From positions 1 through 19,546 of the forward strand of contig JAZNBG010000043.1 in NCBI GenBank assembly GCA_045586925.1: a DNA stretch of 19,546 bases, written 5' to 3'. The translations under genes were made by a program, and so were the position numbers. Numbering within the stretch: the stretch's first letter is position 1; the number at the start of each line of letters is the position of its first letter. The DNA is from SIG440 sp045586925. GTDB lineage: Bacteria > Bacillota > Clostridia > Monoglobales > Monoglobaceae. Below the pieces are notes generated by a model. The model was not told where the DNA came from, did not search any database, and saw nothing but the letters and a program-made list of their open reading frames with translations. Below, in pieces: positions 12,974-19,546 of this stretch.

Positions 12974-14335
12974 TTATCTTTCATCAATTTGAGTATATTC
13001 TCTTCTCTTTACAATGCTCTTATATGCAGGACGTATAATCTTGCCGCCGGTAAGAACCTCTTCGATACGATGAGCGCACCAGCCAACAATACGTGCCATT
13101 GCAAATATGGGGGTGTAAAGCTCCTCAGGAATGTTAAGCATCTGATAAATAAATCCTGAATAAAGGTCAACATTTGCGGGCATTGGAGCGGTAATTCCTT
13201 TTAAATCAGCAAAAACTTTAGGAGCAATACGTTCAACTGCGGCATAAAGATTGAACTCTTTTTCGGTGTCGCCGCCGATATCCTTTGAAAGCTTTTGGGC
13301 ACACGCCTTCAACAAAACAGCACGTGGGTCAGAAAGGGTGTAGATTGCGTGTCCTATACCATATATCAAACCGCTGCCGTCGCCTGCTTCTTTGCGTACG
13401 ATTTTGCAAAGATAGTCATAAACCTCGTCATCGCTGTCCCAGTTTGCAACCTTTTCTTTCATTTCTGCCATCTGGGCAAGGGTTTTTTGGTTAGCGCCGC
13501 CGTGCTTTGGTCCCTTTAGCGAGCCAATTGCCGCAGCAACTGCAGAATATGTGTCGGTATTACTTGAAGACAGAACACGGATTGAGAATGCCGAGTTATT
13601 ACCGCCACCGTGCTCTGCGTGGAGCATAAGGGCAAGGTCAAGCACCTTTGCTTCGGTTTCGGTGTATTTGTGATTGGGTCTTATCATATAAAGGAAGTTT
13701 TCGGCAATTGAAAGGCCGGGCTTAGGATTATGCAACACAAGACTTTTGCCATCATAATAATGACGCTTTGCCGCATATGCATAGGCAACCAGTGTAGGAA
13801 ATCTTGCGATAAGCTCAAGACTCTGTCTGAAAAGTGCCTCTGTGCTGATATCGTCGGGGTTTTCTTTATCATAGGAGTATAAAGCAAGAACCGAACGAGC
13901 CAGCTTGTTCATAATGTTATGGCTGGGAGCCTTTAAAATCATATCCTCGGCAAAGTTGGGTGGGAGGTTTCTTCGCATTGCAAGGCTTGAAGAAAAGGTT
14001 TCAAGCTCATCTTTTTTGGGAAGATATCCGAAAAGAAGAAGAAATACAACCTCTTCGTAACCAAATCTGCCTTCTTTCTGACAGTTTTCAACAATGTCCT
14101 GGATTGATATACCGCGGTATCTCAATGTGCCCTCGATTGGCGCCTTTACACCTTCGTCAAGAACGTAACCATGAACCTCGCCAATTGCGGTAAGACCGGC
14201 TAATACACCTGTTCCATCAGGGTTACGAAGTCCGCGTTTTACGTTAAATTCACTATAATAATGGCTGGGTATGTTGCTAAAGCTTTTGTGTTGCTCAAGC
14301 ACATCCTGTATATACTTATCAAAATCTTTTTTCAT
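12974..14335 (-). CDS. gltA: Citrate synthase
   Basis: It condenses oxaloacetate with acetyl-CoA to citrate, supplying the oxidative branch to 2-oxoglutarate and glutamate. The 453-residue product carries the Si-type catalytic set: LMLHAEHGGGNNSAF (237-250, His242), GPKHGGAN (275-282, His278), YGIGHAIY with DPR (325-338) and NVDLYSG with Asp390. The start at ATG 14335 is preferred over the TTG three codons upstream because AAAGG (14346-14350) is then ten bases away rather than almost touching. It lies 48 bases after the HIT-family gene, downstream of alaS, and is probably co-transcribed. No aconitase or isocitrate dehydrogenase gene is in view. Family members also include 2-methylcitrate synthases; the absence of propionate genes favours citrate. 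Confidence 0.95.
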   Translation of the reverse strand: MKKDFDKYIQDVLEQHKSFSNIPSHYYSEFNVKRGLRNPDGTGVLAGLTAIGEVHGYVLDEGVKAPIEGTLRYRGISIQDIVENCQKEGRFGYEEVVFLLLFGYLPKKDELETFSSSLAMRRNLPPNFAEDMILKAPSHNIMNKLARSVLALYSYDKENPDDISTEALFRQSLELIARFPTLVAYAYAAKRHYYDGKSLVLHNPKPGLSIAENFLYMIRPNHKYTETEAKVLDLALMLHAEHGGGNNSAFSIRVLSSSNTDTYSAVAAAIGSLKGPKHGGANQKTLAQMAEMKEKVANWDSDDEVYDYLCKIVRKEAGDGSGLIYGIGHAIYTLSDPRAVLLKACAQKLSKDIGGDTEKEFNLYAAVERIAPKVFADLKGITAPMPANVDLYSGFIYQMLNIPEELYTPIFAMARIVGWCAHRIEEVLTGGKIIRPAYKSIVKRREYTQIDER

Positions 14336-14383
14336 AGATGCCAAACCTTTCTAACATTAAATGTAAGTACTACTTGTCAAGTT

Positions 14384-14728
14384 TTAGCCCGGAGGCCACT
14401 GCAGATTTCTGCCTGCAAGAAGATGGAAGTGGATGTGTCCAACAGTCTGGCCGCCATCTTCGCCGCAGTTGTTGACTATTCGGTATCCCTTTTCGGCAAA
14501 GCCCAAATCCTTTGCTATTTTTGCAGCCACCTCAAAAATTTTTGCTATAACTCCTGAATTTTCGGCAGTAATATCGTTTGCCGATTTCATATGTTGCTTG
14601 GGAATTATTATAATATGCTCGGGTGCCTGAGGCTCAATATCCCTGAACGCCAGAACAAATTCATCCTCATAAACCTTGGTTGATGGGATTGCACCTTCAA
14701 CTATCTTGCAAAAAAGACAATCAGTCAT
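14384..14728 (-). CDS. HIT-family (HINT-like) nucleotide hydrolase
   Basis: HINT-type proteins hydrolyse phosphoramidates and acyl-adenylates of AMP or GMP. The 114-residue product has the standard size. It opens with CLFCKIVEGAIPS (4-16, Cys4 and Cys7), has the EHIIIIPKQH segment (37-46) and closes with CGEDGGQTVGHIHFHLLAGR. The histidine triad is His98, His100 and His102, and the C-terminus WPPG is typical. ATG 14728 has a GGAGGAAAG site a few bases upstream. It sits between alaS (30 bases) and citrate synthase (48 bases) on the same strand. Since HINT enzymes act on aminoacyl-adenylates, its place behind an aminoacyl-tRNA synthetase is biochemically sensible, though a functional link is inference. 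Confidence 0.95.
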   Translation of the reverse strand: MTDCLFCKIVEGAIPSTKVYEDEFVLAFRDIEPQAPEHIIIIPKQHMKSANDITAENSGVIAKIFEVAAKIAKDLGFAEKGYRIVNNCGEDGGQTVGHIHFHLLAGRNLQWPPG

Positions 14729-14758
14729 AATCTTTCCTCCATGATTTATATTGCAGAA

Positions 14759-17377
14759 TTAAATTAATGTTTTAACAAGTGCAAGCGCGTCTGCGATTTT
14801 TGATGCGTCTTTGCCGCCTGCCTGTGCACTGTCGGGTTTGCCGCCGCCACCGCCGCCGCAAGCTTTTGCTACTTCGCGAATGATATTGCCTGCATGAGCA
14901 CCGTTTGCTACTGCATCGGGTGTTGCCATAGCAACAATATTAACCTTGCCGTCTGCGGCTGATGCAAGAACAATAACAGCAGAATCAAGTTTTTGCTTGA
15001 GATTATCGCCTGCATTGCGAAGTGCATTCATATCAAGACCATCACCAAGCTGATGTGCAATAACTTTGATGCCCTTAACTTCATCTGCAGAGTTTACAAG
15101 GTCATCAAGACCGCTGTTTGCCATCTTGCTCTTCATGCTTTCAAGCTCACGCTTTAAATTCTTGTTTTCTTCAACAACGGCTGCAGCCTTTGCCTCAATT
15201 TCGTGTACATTAGATTTAATTGTATCTGCAACCTTTGCAATAGTTTCCTTTGCGTCGTTAAGCTGATTAAGCACACCAATTCCGGTAACAGCCTCAATTC
15301 TTCTAACACCGGCAGCAACGCCATTTTCAGAAATAATCTTAAACAGACCTGCCTGTGCTGTGTTTGAAAGATGTGTACCGCCACAGAACTCGATTGAATA
15401 GTCGCCCATAGAAACAACTCTTACTGTCGCACCGTATTTTTCACCAAACTGAGCAGTTGCACCCAGTTTTTTTGCCTCTTCGATGTCAAGCTCCTGAACG
15501 GTTATAGGCATCGCCTCTAAAATTGCCTCGTTTACCTTTGTTTCAACAGTTTTGATTTCATCGGCTGTCATTGCCTCAAAATGCGAGAAGTCAAATCTCA
15601 GGTGGTTTGCAGTAACTTCTGAACCTGCCTGAGCAACGTGTGTACCAAGAGTTTCCTTAAGTGCCTTATGAAGAAGGTGAGTTGTTGAGTGGTTGCGACA
15701 AATTGCCATTCTGTTCTTTTTGTAAACAGAAAGAGTTGCTGCATCGCCTTTTGAAATTGAGCCTTCCTCGACCTTTACTACATGGAAATAAATTCCGTCA
15801 CCGTTTTTCTTTGTATCAACAACAGTTGCTTTGCCGTTTGCAGCCTTTATTGAACCAATATCGCCTGCCTGACCGCCCATTTCTGCATAGAAGGGCGACT
15901 TTGCTGCTACAATAATGCCTTCTTCGCCTGCACCGATTGCATCAACCTGAGCGCCGTCTGCAACAATGCCGATAATTTCTGTTTCACATTCCAGACTGTC
16001 ATAACCCACAAATTCGGTCGCTTCTGCCTTGATGTTAACAGCAGAGTCATCATCCCAGCTTGAGCCGTCAGGTCTATTTCCTTTTGCTATTTCCTTTTGA
16101 ATCCTACGTTGTTCATCATATCCTTCTCTATCCACCTTAAGACCCTGTTCTTCGCAGATCTCGATTGTTAGGTCGATTGGGAAACCATATGTGTCGTTGA
16201 GTTTGAATGCATTCTCACCACTGAGAGTATTCTCGCCTGCTGCCTTGGCCTCTTCAATATATGTTCCAAGAATTGCAAGGCCACTCTCAATTGTCTTTGA
16301 GAATTTTTCTTCCTCGATTTTTATATTTTTCTTAATGTAATCTCTCTTTTCGTCAAGCTCGGGATATCCCTGCATTGAAGAGTCTATAACAGTATCGGCA
16401 ACAGTATAAAGGAACTCGCCCTTGATGCCAAGCAGTCTGCCGTGACGTGCTGCACGACGGAGAAGACGTCTTAAAACGTAGCCTCTGCCCTCGTTTGAAG
16501 GAATAACACCGTCAGACACCATCATAACGGTACTGCGGATATGGTCGGTAATAACACGGAGAGATACGTCGGTCTTTTCGTCGGTCTTATATTCAACTCC
16601 GGCAATGCGTGAAATATGCTTCATTGTATTCTGTACGGTGTCAACCTCAAAAAGGTTGTTTACACCCTGCATAATGCAGGCAAGTCGCTCAAGACCCATA
16701 CCTGTGTCAATATTGGGGTTTGCAAGGCGGTTGTAGTTGCCGTCCTCGTCCTTGTCAAACTGTGTGAATACAAGGTTCCACACCTCCATAAAGCGGTCGC
16801 AGTCACAGCCCAGCTTGCAGTCGGGCTTGCCGCAACTGAACTCTATGCCGCGGTCAACGTGAATTTCCGAGCAAGGACCGCAAGGACCTGTGCCGTGTTC
16901 CCAGAAGTTCTCGTCCTTACCAAGCTTTACAACTCTTTCGGGATTTACTCCAACCTCGTTAACCCAGATGTCACGGGCTTCGTCGTCTTCCTCATAAACG
17001 GTAATCCACAGAACTTCTTCGGGGATTTCCATAACTTTGGTAAGGAATTCCCAAGCCCAGTTAATAGCCTCGTGCTTGAAATAGTCACCAAAGGAGAAGT
17101 TACCCAGCATTTCAAAAAATGTGCCGTGGCGTGCGGTTTTACCAACACTTTCAATATCAGGTGTTCTGATACATTTCTGGCAGGTTGTAACCCTCTTGCG
17201 GGGGGGAACCTCGGCTCCTGTGAACCATTTCTTCATAGGTGCCATGCCCGAGTTGATAAGCAGCAGACTTGCGTCATTTTTCGGCACAAGCGAAAAGCTG
17301 TCCAGTCTCAGACAGTCCTTTGATTCAAAAAATGAAAGATATTTTTCTCTGATATCGTTTAATCCTAAATTTTTCAT
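14759..17377 (-). CDS. alaS: Alanyl-tRNA synthetase
   Basis: It charges tRNA-Ala and edits mischarged serine and glycine. The 872-residue product is full length. Class II catalytic core: INSGMAPMKKWF (41-52), TTCQKCIRTPDIESVGKTARH (64-84) and GTFFEMLGNFSFGDYFK (85-101). A cysteine-rich segment, CGKPDCKLGCDCDRF, precedes MEVWNLVFTQF. The editing domain has NHSTTHLLHKAL and FCGGTHLSNT with its zinc ligands. A coiled-coil-like linker (EIEAKAAAVVEENKNLKRE) leads to the C-Ala domain with GGGGGGKPDSAQAGG. The start at 17377 (MKNLGLNDIR) matches the family N-terminus and has AAAGG about 12 bases upstream; an earlier ATG at 17416 lacks a spaced site. It is the first gene of a probable alaS-HIT-citrate synthase operon with a clear promoter. 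No T-box leader was found. Confidence 0.97.
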   Translation of the reverse strand: MKNLGLNDIREKYLSFFESKDCLRLDSFSLVPKNDASLLLINSGMAPMKKWFTGAEVPPRKRVTTCQKCIRTPDIESVGKTARHGTFFEMLGNFSFGDYFKHEAINWAWEFLTKVMEIPEEVLWITVYEEDDEARDIWVNEVGVNPERVVKLGKDENFWEHGTGPCGPCSEIHVDRGIEFSCGKPDCKLGCDCDRFMEVWNLVFTQFDKDEDGNYNRLANPNIDTGMGLERLACIMQGVNNLFEVDTVQNTMKHISRIAGVEYKTDEKTDVSLRVITDHIRSTVMMVSDGVIPSNEGRGYVLRRLLRRAARHGRLLGIKGEFLYTVADTVIDSSMQGYPELDEKRDYIKKNIKIEEEKFSKTIESGLAILGTYIEEAKAAGENTLSGENAFKLNDTYGFPIDLTIEICEEQGLKVDREGYDEQRRIQKEIAKGNRPDGSSWDDDSAVNIKAEATEFVGYDSLECETEIIGIVADGAQVDAIGAGEEGIIVAAKSPFYAEMGGQAGDIGSIKAANGKATVVDTKKNGDGIYFHVVKVEEGSISKGDAATLSVYKKNRMAICRNHSTTHLLHKALKETLGTHVAQAGSEVTANHLRFDFSHFEAMTADEIKTVETKVNEAILEAMPITVQELDIEEAKKLGATAQFGEKYGATVRVVSMGDYSIEFCGGTHLSNTAQAGLFKIISENGVAAGVRRIEAVTGIGVLNQLNDAKETIAKVADTIKSNVHEIEAKAAAVVEENKNLKRELESMKSKMANSGLDDLVNSADEVKGIKVIAHQLGDGLDMNALRNAGDNLKQKLDSAVIVLASAADGKVNIVAMATPDAVANGAHAGNIIREVAKACGGGGGGKPDSAQAGGKDASKIADALALVKTLI

Positions 17378-17412
17378 ACGTTTCAGATGCCTTTCTGTAT
17401 TATAATTTTCAT

Positions 17413-17439
17413 CCACCGCATTAAAATCTTAATCCGTGG
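17413..17439 (-). promoter_or_regulatory. Small imperfect hairpin in the alaS leader
   Basis: On the minus strand CCAC and ATTAA pair with GTGG and TTAAT around a short loop, with a bulge and one mismatch. It lies between the alaS promoter and start codon. The T-box consensus GGGTGGNACCGCG is absent, so it is not a T-box. Any role is unproved. Confidence 0.3.
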
Positions 17440-17464
17440 CATAAATAGCTTATTTTATCATATA

Positions 17465-17493
17465 ATTTTATCATTTTTTTGTTGATAAGTCAA
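17465..17493 (-). promoter_or_regulatory. Sigma-A promoter of alaS
   Basis: Reading the minus strand, TTGACT (17493-17488), a 17-base spacer and TAAAAT (17470-17465) give a five-of-six match at each hexamer. The expected leader to the alaS ATG at 17377 is about 80 bases. Confidence 0.85.
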
Positions 17494-17515
17494 TAGTTTA
17501 TTGCTTTTATAACGC

Positions 17516-17544
17516 GAGATAAATATAAAATGGGGATTTATCTC
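17516..17544 (-). repeat. Inverted repeat across the araC-family stop codon
   Basis: GAGATAAAT (17516-17524) and ATTTATCTC (17536-17544) are exact inverted copies with an 11-base spacer. The repeat includes the regulator's stop codon and lies just upstream of the alaS promoter. No T-run follows on the minus strand, so it is not a standard terminator; it may be an operator or a weak transcript-end structure. Confidence 0.45.
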
Positions 17545-18344
17545 AAAACTATATTTTTTCTGTGCTTTTGTGGAGAAATACCATAGCCCTCGCTGAATTT
17601 TCTTGAAAAATAAAACTGGTCACAAAAATGGAGGCGGTCGCTTATTTCTTTAATTGAAAGCTTGTCTTCTGAAAGCAGTTTCTCTCCTTCAATCAGAACA
17701 CGGTCATCTATGTATTTCCCAATTGTTTTATTTAAATCTCGCTTAAAATTGTTTTGAAGGGCAAGTCGTGAAACAAAAATGGCTTTTGCAATTTCGTCTA
17801 TCGTGAGGGTAACCCTAAGATTTTTTTCGATGTATTCAAGAGCCTTTTTTGTGGTGGGAGAATAATTTGTTGTTTTTCCAAGAAAAATATTGTTTTCCTT
17901 AATGGCGGAATTTACCAAAGTAAGCAATAAGGATTTAAGCTCAATAACAGAATTTGCTGTATTCTGCATAAACAAGTGTGAAATTCTTTCTGCATATCCG
18001 TCGGTATCGTCTAAAACGAGAATTTTTTTAACTTTTGAAAACAAATCAAGCTTATCCTCGCCCACAAGCGAAAAATGGAAAAAGAGCTTGTCGAGTTTTT
18101 CGTTACACTTGTATGAAAAGATATGCATAGCGGGAATGATATAAATTTTCCCTTTCACAAGAGGAATGGTCTCATCTCCGGACTTCAGGATACCCTCGCC
18201 GTCGGTGGGAATATACATTCTTGTAAAAGGAGAGCATACATTTTTGCAACGCCAGGAATTATCTAAATGAGCGAAATATGCAACACTAATATCCATATTC
18301 ACACTGTTAATTTTGCCACTTATATCTATGTTTTCTAAATTCAT
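17538..18344 (-). CDS. AraC-family transcriptional regulator
   Basis: A DNA-binding regulator, probably sensing a sugar or related ligand. The 268-residue product has an N-terminal beta-rich sensing region (about 1-150, including FTRMYIPTDGEGILKSGDE and GKIYIIPAMHIFSYKCNEK, a cupin-like layout). A C-terminal pair of helix-turn-helix motifs follows (about 165-268): TIDEIAKAIFVSRLALQNNFKR, then SIKEISDRLHFCDQFYFSRKF and the closing YGISPQKHRK. The start at 18344 has GGAGA about 11 bases upstream. The longer reading to 18425 would overlap the -35 of its own promoter and is excluded by that. It is transcribed away from the gene beginning at 18476, the usual arrangement for a regulator and its target. 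Confidence 0.92.
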   Translation of the reverse strand: MNLENIDISGKINSVNMDISVAYFAHLDNSWRCKNVCSPFTRMYIPTDGEGILKSGDETIPLVKGKIYIIPAMHIFSYKCNEKLDKLFFHFSLVGEDKLDLFSKVKKILVLDDTDGYAERISHLFMQNTANSVIELKSLLLTLVNSAIKENNIFLGKTTNYSPTTKKALEYIEKNLRVTLTIDEIAKAIFVSRLALQNNFKRDLNKTIGKYIDDRVLIEGEKLLSEDKLSIKEISDRLHFCDQFYFSRKFSEGYGISPQKHRKNIVLR

Positions 18345-18396
18345 AACTATACAAATCTCCATAAAATATATATTTTTTTCTATTCGCTTATTCAGT

Positions 18397-18425
18397 ATTA
18401 TATGGTAAAATTTTTTAAAAGTCAA
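18397..18425 (-). promoter_or_regulatory. Sigma-A promoter of the AraC-family gene
   Basis: Reading the minus strand, TTGACT (18425-18420), a 17-base spacer and a full-consensus TATAAT (18402-18397) precede the regulator gene. The leader to ATG 18344 would be about 46 bases. No equally good promoter faces the divergent gene, which fits activator dependence there. Confidence 0.88.
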
Positions 18426-18475
18426 TGTTAAGGCTTAAATATGTTTCGTTATATTTTAAAGGGGGAAGATTTTAC

Positions 18476-19546
18476 ATGGAAAGAGAAAAGATTTTTAACG
18501 GTTTTCGCGTTGGCGAATACAAGATGAACAACGAGGAGTTTTACAAGCAGTTTGAACAGAAGTACTGTGAAGGTATGAATTATGTTGGTATTTCTACCTT
18601 CCCACCAGATGCTCCCAATGGCGGAGAAATAACTCAAGAAAATTACCTTGAGTGGGCAAAGTACCTTTCTGACAGAAAAGTTTATTTCTATTTCAACGGC
18701 GGCGGTCAAAGACGCGAAGAAGGATTTACTGATGAAACCGTAAAGAAGATGAAGGAAATTGCCGGAGAATATTTTATGGGATATTATCTTGGTGAAACAG
18801 GTTCTTCCTTCTCCTGCAAAGGCTCGGGATATGATGATGGAGCTATAGGTGTTTATGAGGATTTACAGCAGGCAAAGGATATGTATGTAAATCGTGTACG
18901 CGGCTTTGCAAAAAGCAACAGTAAGGGTGGCCTTTTAAAGACTTCTGTTATTGAATCAACCGCTATGGTTACATACAACTGTGAAGCAGGAATTACCTTC
19001 CCCTGTATGGAAATCTGGCCCGGCGATGTTGAAATCGCAACAGCTTATACTCGTGGTGCAGCAACAGCTTACAAGTGCCCCGGCTGGAGTGCATATATGG
19101 CTCACGAATGGTATGGCGGTCTTGAATGGGACGAAATGAAGATGAAGCGCTTTAAGATGGGTTATGATTATTCATATCTCACCGGCGGTAACTATTTCAT
19201 TACCGAAAGCGGTGACGAAAAGGTTGGCTCACACGCAGATTTCACAGGCGGACTTGAACATCCTCTTACCCAGAGATATATCAAGGTTATGAGAGACTTT
19301 GCGAAGTTTACTCTTGACGATTTCCGTCCTGCAGGCGGCCCCAAGGTAAGAGTTGCTTTTGTACGCGGTAATCTTGACGGTTCTTCATATCGTCACAGCG
19401 GCGGTTCACTCTGGCGTGGACATCAGCAGAAGGACTTCGGCTACGGCCCTGCAGAATTCTCATGGAGAATTCTGGAGGACATTTTGCGCAGACGTCGTTG
19501 GTGCGATGTTCATAACTATGGAGAGGCGGACCTTTCAGGTGCTCCC
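18476..19546 (+). CDS. Large protein of unrecognised family, possible TIM-barrel glycoside hydrolase (3' truncated)
   Basis: The frame is open from ATG 18476 (GGGGG ribosome binding site at 18461-18465) to the window edge, 357 codons with no stop. There is no signal peptide, so the product is probably cytosolic. I cannot name the family. The pattern of short hydrophobic strands suggests an alpha/beta barrel: NYVGISTFPPD (35-45), VYFYFNGGGQ (69-78), EYFMGYYLGETG (98-109), FPCMEIWPGD (175-184) and NYFITESGDE (239-248). Glu107 and Glu244 sit where retaining clan GH-A glycosidases carry their acid/base and nucleophile. A second region from about 289 (PKVRVAFVRGNLDGSS) looks like the start of another domain. 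It is divergent from an AraC-family gene, which favours a role in sugar use. The glycosidase reading is inference. Confidence 0.8.
   Translation, partial: MEREKIFNGFRVGEYKMNNEEFYKQFEQKYCEGMNYVGISTFPPDAPNGGEITQENYLEWAKYLSDRKVYFYFNGGGQRREEGFTDETVKKMKEIAGEYFMGYYLGETGSSFSCKGSGYDDGAIGVYEDLQQAKDMYVNRVRGFAKSNSKGGLLKTSVIESTAMVTYNCEAGITFPCMEIWPGDVEIATAYTRGAATAYKCPGWSAYMAHEWYGGLEWDEMKMKRFKMGYDYSYLTGGNYFITESGDEKVGSHADFTGGLEHPLTQRYIKVMRDFAKFTLDDFRPAGGPKVRVAFVRGNLDGSSYRHSGGSLWRGHQQKDFGYGPAEFSWRILEDILRRRRWCDVHNYGEADLSGAP

Noticed and set aside
14352..14380. A separate promoter for citrate synthase (TTGACA at 14380-14375)
   Set aside because: With a 17-base spacer the -10 would be the poor ATGTTA, and transcription would start at or inside the ribosome binding site. 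Co-transcription with the upstream genes fits better.
16616..17323. A 235-codon plus-strand open frame
   Set aside because: It is antisense to the strongly conserved alaS catalytic core and matches no family.
17378..17464. T-box riboswitch in the alaS leader
   Set aside because: The leader is only about 80 bases, lacks GGGTGGNACCGCG, and has no terminator/antiterminator pair. The GCGGTGG seen at 17407-17422 is only a superficial likeness.
18345..18425. Extended N-terminus of the AraC-family protein beginning at 18425
   Set aside because: That start would coincide with the -35 hexamer of the near-consensus promoter at 18397-18425, so it cannot be transcribed from it.
1..19546. CRISPR arrays, tRNA or rRNA genes, phage or defence systems
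   Set aside because: No regularly spaced direct repeats, cloverleaf-like genes, ribosomal RNA motifs, integrases, transposases or recognisable defence proteins were seen.

Overview
The window looks like a chromosomal stretch from a low-to-moderate G+C Gram-positive anaerobe of class Clostridia, probably a gut or rumen Oscillospirales/Ruminococcaceae-type organism. This rests on strong AGGAGG-type ribosome binding sites, canonical sigma-A promoters with 17-base spacers, a clostridial-style short PurC, a YerB-type DUF3048 lipoprotein, a GTP-type PEP carboxykinase, and compact palindromic intergenic repeats of the kind scattered through such genomes. The assignment is inference. No ribosomal RNA, tRNA, CRISPR array, phage or transposase gene was seen.

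Layout. 1-660: two structured non-coding elements, then an unrecognised 144-residue protein on the minus strand. 679-1435: solo purC (minus) with its own promoter and a terminator. 1481-1807: a small plus-strand gene for a 44-residue exported peptide, whose ribosome binding site lies in the 3' arm of a long hairpin. It converges with lysC on a shared bidirectional terminator. 1871-4378: hom then lysC (minus), the aspartate-to-homoserine pair. lysC uses a TTG start and carries a strong internal Shine-Dalgarno site placed to make a separate regulatory beta subunit. 4462-6574: a DUF3048 lipoprotein gene followed by a tRNA-dihydrouridine synthase gene (minus). 6592-7532: proB (plus), divergent from the lipoprotein gene. 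7545-9484: pckG, a monocistronic unit with a clear promoter and terminator. 9616-9839: a MITE-like palindromic element with 12-base terminal inverted repeats. 9894-12467: creatininase-family amidohydrolase, then a TetR-family and a WYL-domain regulator (plus). 12468-12973: about 500 bases without a credible gene but dense in inverted repeats. 12974-17493: alaS, a HIT-family hydrolase and citrate synthase on the minus strand, probably one operon. 17538-18425: an AraC-family regulator (minus) with a near-consensus promoter. 18476 to the edge: a divergent gene for a large protein, truncated here, tentatively read as a TIM-barrel glycosidase controlled by the AraC regulator.

Most of the window is housekeeping: purine, aspartate-family and proline synthesis, the PEP/oxaloacetate/citrate node, tRNA charging and tRNA modification. 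PEP carboxykinase and citrate synthase both act at oxaloacetate, and oxaloacetate feeds aspartate for LysC and Hom. Their proximity is suggestive, but they sit in separate transcription units. The features most worth a second look are the exported small peptide with its sequestered ribosome binding site, the internal start in lysC, the TetR promoter palindrome, the structured intergenic elements, and the unrecognised gene divergent from araC.
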